From Campylobacteraceae bacterium (GTDB taxonomy: Bacteria > Campylobacterota > Campylobacteria > Campylobacterales > Sulfurospirillaceae), in NCBI GenBank assembly GCA_019162915.1, contig JAFLKZ010000029.1:1-15040 (forward strand): 15,040 nucleotides of DNA, read 5' to 3'. The position numbers and the translations under genes are program-made. The notes under the pieces were generated by a model. That model saw only the letters and a program-made list of their open reading frames with translations. It was not told the DNA's origin and did no database searches. How positions within the stretch are numbered: position 1 is the stretch's first letter; every line of letters starts with the position of its first letter. Of this stretch, positions 7,214 to 12,777 are shown piece by piece.

Positions 7214-7222
7214 ATTATATCA
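7214..7222 (-). promoter_or_regulatory. Internal extended -10 at the znuA/znuC junction
   Basis: Minus-strand TGATATAAT is a perfect extended -10; its TGA is also the stop codon of znuA. TATAAT is followed by five bases and then the znuC ATG, so the predicted start point falls within or next to that ATG and the mRNA would be essentially leaderless. Motif match only; the same sequence could be coincidence in AT-rich DNA. Confidence 0.4.
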
Positions 7223-8077
7223 TTTTAGTGCTGATTGAAAAATCTTTGCGATATTGAGTAAATTTTCATGCCATTCATAAGCGAGTGGATCTATCGTTAA
7301 AACTTTTCCATTGATTTGTTTGGCGATAGTTTGGGCGCTTTTTTGAGAAAATTGAGGCGATACAAAAACAACTTTGGCATTCTCCTCTTTGGCTTCTTTG
7401 ATAATGGTAGCGAGCTCGTTGGGTTTAGCTTCTTTTCCACTTACTTCTATGGGAAGTTGTTCAAGATGGTAACGAGCGGCAAAGTATCCAAAAGAGGGAT
7501 GAAAAACGATAAAAGTACGACTAGTAACTTCTTTTAAAGATGCTTGAATGGTTGCATCTAACGTATCAATAGAGCGTATAAACTCATCATAATTTTGCTC
7601 AAATGTCTTTACATGTAAAGGATAAAGAGAAGAGAGTGCATCGAGTATATTGCGTGCTTGAATCTTCACGAGCATCGGGTCTAGCCAGACATGGGGATCG
7701 AGTTCTTCGGGTACTTCATGTCCTTTTTTTTCACCCTCGTGATGATGCCCACTCATCGCAATTTTTTGAATACCTTTGATGGAATCTACCATCAACATGT
7801 GAGGATTAGAACTTTTAAATTTTGGAAGCCAAGCTTTTTCAAAACCATCGCCAATACTAAAGTACGCATCGGAGTTAGCGAGCATTTTCATTTGTGCAGG
7901 TTTGGGTTCATAGGTGTGAGGACTTGAACCTGCTCCTACCATTACATTGACAGTAACAAGCTCTTTAGCTATTTGTTCAACAAAGTATTTTTGAGGGATA
8001 ATGCTCACCGTAACAGTGGGTTTTGCGAAAAGAGTGAGCGAAAATAAAAGTGAAAATAAAAGAAAAAAACGTTTCAT
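7220..8077 (-). CDS. znuA: Zinc ABC transporter periplasmic binding protein ZnuA
   Basis: 285-aa cluster A-I metal-binding protein. Signal peptide with hydrophobic 4-17 and cleavage expected after A18. Predicted metal ligands in family positions: H54 (SSPHTYEPKP), H129 (DPHVWLDP), H193 (FHPSFGYF) and D263 (TIDPLA). Between H54 and H129 lies a short charged loop with HHH (111-113) and H120; such His-rich loops mark zinc-specific members, although this one is short. Start: the frame stays open to 8305, but that stretch would cover the divergent Fur-family gene and lacks a secretion signal at its N-terminus. The ATG at 8077 has AAGGA at 6-7 nt spacing and begins directly with the signal peptide. 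First gene of the minus-strand znu operon, facing the operator region. Confidence 0.9.
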   Translation of the reverse strand: MKRFFLLFSLLFSLTLFAKPTVTVSIIPQKYFVEQIAKELVTVNVMVGAGSSPHTYEPKPAQMKMLANSDAYFSIGDGFEKAWLPKFKSSNPHMLMVDSIKGIQKIAMSGHHHEGEKKGHEVPEELDPHVWLDPMLVKIQARNILDALSSLYPLHVKTFEQNYDEFIRSIDTLDATIQASLKEVTSRTFIVFHPSFGYFAARYHLEQLPIEVSGKEAKPNELATIIKEAKEENAKVVFVSPQFSQKSAQTIAKQINGKVLTIDPLAYEWHENLLNIAKIFQSALK

Positions 8078-8088
8078 AAAGGTTCCTT

Positions 8089-8142
8089 TGCGACTAAGTT
8101 GCATAATTTTGTGAAATCTTAGTGCAATGCAACTTAGTTGTA
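8089..8142. promoter_or_regulatory. Fur/Zur-type operator between znuA and the Fur-family gene
   Basis: ACTAAGTTGCAT (8093-8104) and ATGCAACTTAGT (8127-8138) form a perfect 12-bp inverted repeat separated by 22 bp. Each arm sits in a smaller dyad of one plan: right box CAACT-T-AGTTG (8130-8140, perfect 5-1-5), left box CGACT-A-AGTTG (8091-8101, one mismatch), with centres 39 bp apart. A third partial copy, TGTAACTTA, follows the right box at an 11-bp offset. Fur-family dimers bind dyads of about this size, and the region separates a metal importer from a Fur-family gene, so this is the likely control site for both. Which metal is sensed is inferred, and the box does not match the gamma-proteobacterial Zur consensus as I know it. 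Confidence 0.7.
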
Positions 8143-8158
8143 ACTTAATAAAATTTTG

Positions 8159-8164
8159 GATAAT
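8159..8164 (+). promoter_or_regulatory. Candidate -10 for the Fur-family operon
   Basis: GATAAT lies 28 bp before the ATG at 8192, with TTGTAA (8138-8143) upstream at a short 15-bp spacing. The right operator box overlaps this -35 position, so a bound regulator would block transcription. The leader holds a small hairpin, CCATT-AAAT-AATGG (8170-8183), whose 3' arm overlaps the GGGA ribosome-binding site. Confidence 0.4.
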
Positions 8165-8191
8165 ATTCACCATTAAATAATGGGATAAGTG

Positions 8192-8560
8192 ATGAGCGAA
8201 CAGATAAAAGCTATTTTTGACAAACATGATATTAAAATAACCAATGCGCGCTCCTCGATACTTGAAGTGCTTAAAAATGCGCATACCCCTTTGAATTATG
8301 AACAAATCAAAGAAAAAATGGAAACAATGATGGATAAAGCAACTTTCTATCGCAACATTGCCAAATTTGAAAGTTTAGGCATTGTTCACAAGTTTGAATC
8401 AGATGATAGAAAATGGTACTTTGAACTTTCAACTTCTATTCATGCGCATTTTATTTGCGAAGAATGCCATCAGATAAAGTGCATTGATGTGAGCATGGGA
8501 GAAGTCGAAGGTGATGTTAAAAGCATCGTTTTAAAAGGTACATGTAAGGCATGCAAATGA
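8192..8560 (+). CDS. Fur-family metalloregulator, probably Zur-like
   Basis: 122-aa DNA-binding repressor of the Fur family, short compared with the usual 135-150 aa. The N-terminal winged helix has recognition helix KATFYRNIAKFESLGIVHK (about 49-67, numbering from the ATG at 8192). The dimerisation part keeps HAHFIC and two CXXC pairs, C89-EE-C92 and C118-KA-C121, the four-cysteine structural zinc site of many Fur, Zur and PerR proteins. The deletion relative to typical members falls between the two pairs. Start: a GTG at 8189 directly precedes the ATG; GGGA (8182-8185) is 6 nt from the ATG but 3 nt from the GTG, so the ATG is preferred. Divergence from znuABC across a shared operator suggests zinc sensing, inferred; PerR or Fur roles are not excluded. 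The stop overlaps the next start (ATGA). Confidence 0.85.
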   Translation: MSEQIKAIFDKHDIKITNARSSILEVLKNAHTPLNYEQIKEKMETMMDKATFYRNIAKFESLGIVHKFESDDRKWYFELSTSIHAHFICEECHQIKCIDVSMGEVEGDVKSIVLKGTCKACK

Positions 8561-9039
8561 ATAAAATAGCTTTACATGTAATCGTTCTTTTGGCTTTTCT
8601 CTTCACTGGTTGTGCGACTAAAACACCTATTAGTTCATCAAATTCTTACCTTGTCACGATTAAAAATAAGCAAATAGCACTTGCCGATACAGGCTTTTTA
8701 AATCATGGCAAAGCATACACCAATCTACAGATATTTTCAGCAGGTTCAATTCTTTTTAATCTCGAGGTAACCCAAAACGTTTGTCTCGATGGGCGTTGCA
8801 TGGATAAGTTAGAATTTAACCGACTCTTCTTTGAAAATGAGCACTACGAGGGGATGATAAACGATATATTGAATATGCAACCTCTTTATGATGGAAAAAA
8901 TATGGCGAAGATAGAGGGTGGATTTGAGCAAGAGATAGTGCTTCCTAAAAGTCATATTATCTACAAAGTTGAACATAAATCGCTCTATTTTAAAGATAGT
9001 CAAAATGGTATTTTAATAAAACTAAAGGAACTTAAATGA
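8557..9039 (+). CDS. Small lipoprotein of unknown function
   Basis: 160-aa protein with a lipoprotein signal peptide: hydrophobic 5-16 ending FTG-C19, the lipidation cysteine; the -3 residue is Phe, slightly off the usual lipobox. The mature part is predicted mostly beta, with a CX4C pair (C76, C81) in NVCLDGRCMDK and no other recognisable motif. I do not recognise the family with confidence. Start: an ATG at 8551 is in frame, but AAGG (8546-8549) lies only 1 nt from it and 7 nt from the ATG at 8557, so the latter is preferred; it overlaps the Fur-family stop by 4 bp. The 3' end likewise overlaps nfo by 4 bp. Such packing points to cotranslation with the regulator and nfo, hence possibly a role in envelope metal homeostasis. 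Confidence 0.78.
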   Translation: MNKIALHVIVLLAFLFTGCATKTPISSSNSYLVTIKNKQIALADTGFLNHGKAYTNLQIFSAGSILFNLEVTQNVCLDGRCMDKLEFNRLFFENEHYEGMINDILNMQPLYDGKNMAKIEGGFEQEIVLPKSHIIYKVEHKSLYFKDSQNGILIKLKELK

Positions 9040-9878
9040 AATTTGTAGGCGCACATGTCAGTGCAAGCGGTGGCGTTTTTAATGCTCCCGTTAATGCGCA
9101 AAAAATCGGAGCAAAAGCATTTGCACTGTTTACTAAAAATCAACGCCAATGGGAAGCAAAACCTCTTGAAAAAGAAGATATCGATAAATTTAAAATAGCA
9201 CTTGAAAAATCACAAATTTTACCAAAGCACGTTTTGCCACATGATAGTTATCTCATCAATCTTGGGCATCATGAGGTGGAACAGCGACAAAAATCTCTTG
9301 ACGCTTTTATCGATGAGGTAAAGCGATGTGAGCAACTTGGGTTAGATAAACTCAATTTTCATCCAGGAAGTCATCTTAAAATGATGAGCGAAGAAGCTTG
9401 TTTGGAATTGATTAGCCAGAGCATGAATGAAACATTGCGTCAAACCAAAAATGTCACACTGGTAGTAGAAAACACCGCTGGACAAGGAAGCAATTTAGGT
9501 TACAAAATGGAACATCTTGCTTATCTTATGGAAAACAGTATCGATAAAGCACGTGTCGGTGTTTGTATCGATACCTGCCACCTTTTTTCCTCAGGATATG
9601 ACATTCGGGACGAAGAAAGTTATAGGCAAACGATGAAAAAATTTGATACAATCATTGGGTTTTCGTATCTTAAAGGAATGCATCTTAATGATTCTAAACC
9701 TGATTTGGGCAAACGAGTTGATAGACATGATTCTATCGGCAAGGGAAAATTAGGTGTCGAGCCATTTAGTTTTATCATGAACGATGATAGAATGGATGAT
9801 ATGCCCCTGATACTAGAAACAATCGATGACACACTATGGGCAGAAGAAATAATCCTGCTTTATAGTCTTATCAAATAA
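9036..9878 (+). CDS. nfo: Endonuclease IV (AP endonuclease)
   Basis: 280 aa, the usual family length. This TIM-barrel enzyme cleaves DNA 5' of abasic sites and trims damaged 3' ends in base excision repair. All nine ligands of the trinuclear zinc site are present at the positions known from the E. coli enzyme: H69, H109, E145, D179, H182, H216, D229, H231 and E261, within segments LPHDSYLINLG, NFHPGSH, VVENTAGQG, CIDTCHLFSSGYD, GMHLNDSK, DRHDSIGKG and LILET. The ATG overlaps the lipoprotein stop (ATGA) and AAGGA precedes it by 6 nt. Being in a metalloregulator operon is notable for a zinc-dependent enzyme. Very secure identification. Confidence 0.97.
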   Translation: MKFVGAHVSASGGVFNAPVNAQKIGAKAFALFTKNQRQWEAKPLEKEDIDKFKIALEKSQILPKHVLPHDSYLINLGHHEVEQRQKSLDAFIDEVKRCEQLGLDKLNFHPGSHLKMMSEEACLELISQSMNETLRQTKNVTLVVENTAGQGSNLGYKMEHLAYLMENSIDKARVGVCIDTCHLFSSGYDIRDEESYRQTMKKFDTIIGFSYLKGMHLNDSKPDLGKRVDRHDSIGKGKLGVEPFSFIMNDDRMDDMPLILETIDDTLWAEEIILLYSLIK

Positions 9879-9895
9879 AAACTCAAGGACAATAG

Positions 9896-11131
9896 ATGAA
9901 AAATATCGTGAAAGTTGCCACCCTCCTAAGCCTCAGTGCTGCCACCCTTCTTGCTTCTGGATACAGAATCCCTGAGCAATCATTAAATTCTGTTGCTATG
10001 AGTGCGGCTTATGTAGCGAGTGCTAATGGCGCCGATGCCAGTTATTATAACCCTGCAAATATGGTTTTTATGGGCGAGGGTGCTTATATTGAAATGGGCA
10101 TGACTTATATTAATTTGCCAAAAGTGAGTTTTACGACAGCTGTTCCAGGTCGCAGTGGAGATTCTTTAGAGGAACAATTTTTTATGCCAACAATGCATTA
10201 TGTTTCTCCGATGATGGGTGATTGGCGTTATGGTCTTTCTATTGTAGCTCCTGCTGGTCTTTCAAAAAGATGGGATGAGTCTTATGCAAAAACTTTTGCA
10301 GAGGAATTTACTCTTAAGGTGATTGAAGTCAATCCAACAGCTAGTTACAGAGTAAACGATCAATTCTCTTTAGGTTTTGGATTGAGAGGAGTTTATACTG
10401 AAGGTGTTGTTAAAAGTAATGGAGTTGTAACTGTTCTTGCAGGACCCACTTATATTAATGCCAGTAGGGATTTGACTGGAGATTCTATTGATTTTGGATA
10501 TAACTTGGCAATGACTTATAAGCCCGTTAAAGATTTGATATTATCGGCAACTTATCGTTCAAAAGTTGATTTAACTGTTGAGGGAGATGCATATTTAACA
10601 AGAACAGGTTTGGCAACACCATACAATGGTGGAGCAAGTGTTACAATTCCTTTGCCGGCATCTCTAGCATTAGCAGCAGCTTACACAATGGATAAAACGA
10701 CTGTTGAATTTGTTTTTGAGAGGACTTATTGGTCTTCTTACAAAAATTTAGATTTTAGCTATGATACAACATTGGCGGATCCTATCTTGTATTCTGCTTT
10801 TGATGCACCAAAAAATAAACTTTGGAAAGATGTAAATGCATATAGAATAGGTATTTCACATCAGTATAGCGATGCTTTAAAATTAATGGCTGGTTTTGCC
10901 ATAGATAAAACACCAGCGCCAGATAGTACACTTGGTTTTGAACTCCCAGATTCTGATGCAAAACTTTACTCAGTAGGTTTTGAGTATAAAATAAATGAGA
11001 AAACAAAAGTAGGGTTAGCTTATTTGTATGATGATAAAGAAGATCGAACAGTAAGCAATGGAACAGTCAATGGCACATTTACTGATTCATCTGCGCACCT
11101 CGTTACAGCATCTCTAAAGTATAAGTTCTAA
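9896..11131 (+). CDS. FadL/OMPP1-family outer-membrane transport protein
   Basis: 411-aa outer-membrane beta-barrel. Signal peptide (hydrophobic 7-20) with cleavage near A20, then the FadL N-terminal hatch pattern GYRIPEQSLNSVAMSAAYVA and GADASYYNPANM (45-56). The remainder alternates polar and hydrophobic residues as in beta strands, and the chain ends in Phe (TASLKYKF), the C-terminal signal for outer-membrane assembly. Family members (FadL, TodX, OmpP1) pass long-chain fatty acids, aromatic hydrocarbons or other hydrophobic molecules through a lateral opening. AAGGA is 6 nt before the ATG; the gene starts 17 bp after nfo and ends 2 bp before a FadD-type ligase, so fatty acid uptake is the simplest reading. 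Confidence 0.9.
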   Translation: MKNIVKVATLLSLSAATLLASGYRIPEQSLNSVAMSAAYVASANGADASYYNPANMVFMGEGAYIEMGMTYINLPKVSFTTAVPGRSGDSLEEQFFMPTMHYVSPMMGDWRYGLSIVAPAGLSKRWDESYAKTFAEEFTLKVIEVNPTASYRVNDQFSLGFGLRGVYTEGVVKSNGVVTVLAGPTYINASRDLTGDSIDFGYNLAMTYKPVKDLILSATYRSKVDLTVEGDAYLTRTGLATPYNGGASVTIPLPASLALAAAYTMDKTTVEFVFERTYWSSYKNLDFSYDTTLADPILYSAFDAPKNKLWKDVNAYRIGISHQYSDALKLMAGFAIDKTPAPDSTLGFELPDSDAKLYSVGFEYKINEKTKVGLAYLYDDKEDRTVSNGTVNGTFTDSSAHLVTASLKYKF

Positions 11132-11133
11132 TT

Positions 11134-12696
11134 ATGCTGGGCTATACATATCAAAATTTTTATGAGATTATAGAGGCGAATGCTAAGAATGCTCCTCAAA
11201 AGACGGCTATTTTTATAGAAGATAAAAAAGTATCGTATCTTAAGCTCAAACAAAATGTTGATACGTTTGCACGTTTTTTGGAATTTAGTGGTATTAGAAG
11301 TGGAGATAGAGTTGCCATGATTATTGGCAACTCTGAAGAATTTGTAGTTTCTTTGTTTGCTATTACTAAGATTGGAGCGGTTGCCGTTCCTTTAAATACC
11401 TTTTTAAAACGAGAGGAATTTGAATATATTTTAAATGATTCTCATGCAAAGATGCTCGTTTCTTCTCCCTCTTTTGCGCCTGAAACCAAAGATTTACTCG
11501 ATACTACCACGATAGAAAAAATCGTTTGGACAGATAAGTATGATCATTTAGATGAGCGAAATTATAGTTTTACCGAGATTGATATTTCTCAAGAAACCCA
11601 TGAACGGCTTGAAAAAAGACCTTCTTTAAATGACCTAGCGTGCATTGTTTATACCTCTGGCACAACGGGCAAACCCAAAGGGGCAATGCTCTCCTATAAG
11701 AACTTTTTTTCAAACTCTATTGCGGGAGCGGAGTCATTTCACATTACAGAAAAAGATAGATTTATCGTTTTCTTACCTATGTTTCACTCTTTCACGCTCT
11801 CCATCATGGTACTTTTACCGATGTATACGTGTTCCTCCATCGTCATTGTGAAGTCAGTTTTTCCTTTTGCTAATGTTTTAAAGCAGACACTTTTGAAGCA
11901 AGTGACGATTTTTCTAGGTGTTCCAACACTTTATACGGCTCTTTTAAAAGCGAAGATACCTTGGTATTTTATGTGGTTTAATAAAGTACGTATTTTCATC
12001 TCAGGCAGTGCGCCTTTAAGTGAGCAAGCGCTCAATGACTTTAATGCAAAATTTACAAAAGCAACTCTTTTAGAAGGCTATGGACTAAGTGAATGTTCTC
12101 CTGCCGTTTCAGTGAATCGTCTTGATAAACAAAAGCCTCTTTCCGTAGGATTGCCGCTTTCTAGTTATGAAGTGAAGATTGTGAATGAAGAGATGATGGA
12201 AGTGAAGACAGGTGAGGTTGGCGAGATTATGATTAAAGGTGATTGTGTGATGCAAGGCTATCTTGGTAGACCTGATGCAACCGATGAAACGATAGTCAAT
12301 GGCTGGTTGCTCAGTGGCGATTTGGGCAAGAAAGACGAAGATGGATTTATCTATATCGTGGACAGAAAAAAAGATTTGATTATTTCTAAGGGCATCAACG
12401 TCTATCCTCGAGAGATAGAAGAAGTTATTTTTAAATACGAAGGAGTTGATTCCGTAGCGGTTATTGGGATTAGAGATGAAACAAATGATGAAGATGTTTT
12501 AGCTTTTATACAACCTAAAGAGGGCGTTACACTTCAAGAAATGGATGTGAGAAAATATCTTAAAATCCATCTCGCTAACTTTAAATTGCCAAAGCATATC
12601 TATTTTGTAGAAGAATTACCTAAAAATGCAACCGGTAAAGTTCTCAAAAGAGTACTTAAAGAGAAAGTACAAGAGGGATTATTTAAAAAAATGTAA
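11134..12696 (+). CDS. fadD: Long-chain fatty acid--CoA ligase (FadD-type AMP-binding enzyme)
   Basis: 520-aa adenylate-forming enzyme that converts a carboxylic acid plus ATP to an acyl-AMP and then an acyl-CoA. All core motifs are visible: phosphate loop TSGTTGKPKG (174-183), aromatic/adenine motif YGLSE (316-320), SGDLG with D396, hinge DRKKDLIISKG (410-420) and PKNATGK with the catalytic lysine K502. Length fits FadD and related medium/long-chain ligases. No Shine-Dalgarno precedes the ATG, 2 bp after the fadL-type stop, so translation is probably coupled. FadL adjacency favours long-chain fatty acids; no beta-oxidation genes lie in the window, so the CoA esters may feed phospholipid or storage pathways instead. 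Other acyl or aryl acid substrates are possible. Confidence 0.88.
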   Translation: MLGYTYQNFYEIIEANAKNAPQKTAIFIEDKKVSYLKLKQNVDTFARFLEFSGIRSGDRVAMIIGNSEEFVVSLFAITKIGAVAVPLNTFLKREEFEYILNDSHAKMLVSSPSFAPETKDLLDTTTIEKIVWTDKYDHLDERNYSFTEIDISQETHERLEKRPSLNDLACIVYTSGTTGKPKGAMLSYKNFFSNSIAGAESFHITEKDRFIVFLPMFHSFTLSIMVLLPMYTCSSIVIVKSVFPFANVLKQTLLKQVTIFLGVPTLYTALLKAKIPWYFMWFNKVRIFISGSAPLSEQALNDFNAKFTKATLLEGYGLSECSPAVSVNRLDKQKPLSVGLPLSSYEVKIVNEEMMEVKTGEVGEIMIKGDCVMQGYLGRPDATDETIVNGWLLSGDLGKKDEDGFIYIVDRKKDLIISKGINVYPREIEEVIFKYEGVDSVAVIGIRDETNDEDVLAFIQPKEGVTLQEMDVRKYLKIHLANFKLPKHIYFVEELPKNATGKVLKRVLKEKVQEGLFKKM

Positions 12697-12705
12697 GAAG
12701 CTTGT

Positions 12706-12718
12706 TGACGTATCGTCA
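12706..12718. promoter_or_regulatory. TGACG-TAT-CGTCA palindrome before the AAA gene
   Basis: A perfect 5-3-5 dyad 9 bp past the ligase stop. It overlaps a good -35 match, TTGACG (12705-12710). It could be a repressor or activator site, or the stem of a weak terminator (only TTTGATTG follows). Both readings are open. Confidence 0.45.
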
Positions 12719-12737
12719 TTTGATTGTTATATAATAG

Positions 12738-12746
12738 TGTTATAAT
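12738..12746 (+). promoter_or_regulatory. Extended -10 promoter for the AAA ATPase gene
   Basis: TGTTATAAT is a perfect extended -10, with start predicted near 12753 and a leader of about 25 nt. A second TATAAT lies at 12730-12735, 19 bp after TTGACG, so two overlapping promoters are possible. Both lie inside the longest open frame of the gene, which supports the downstream TTG start at 12778. Confidence 0.55.
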
Positions 12747-12777
12747 TTTTCACTTTTTCTCTAAAAAGGTTTTTACT

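Noticed and set aside
8189..8191. GTG start for the Fur-family gene
   Set aside because: It is only 3 nt from GGGA; the adjacent ATG at 8192 has proper spacing.
8078..8305. 76-residue N-terminal extension of ZnuA
   Set aside because: It would run through the operator and into the divergent Fur-family gene; the ATG at 8077 has a good ribosome-binding site and begins at the signal peptide.
8551..8556. Upstream ATG for the lipoprotein
   Set aside because: It is 1 nt from AAGG, too close; the ATG at 8557 has 7-nt spacing.
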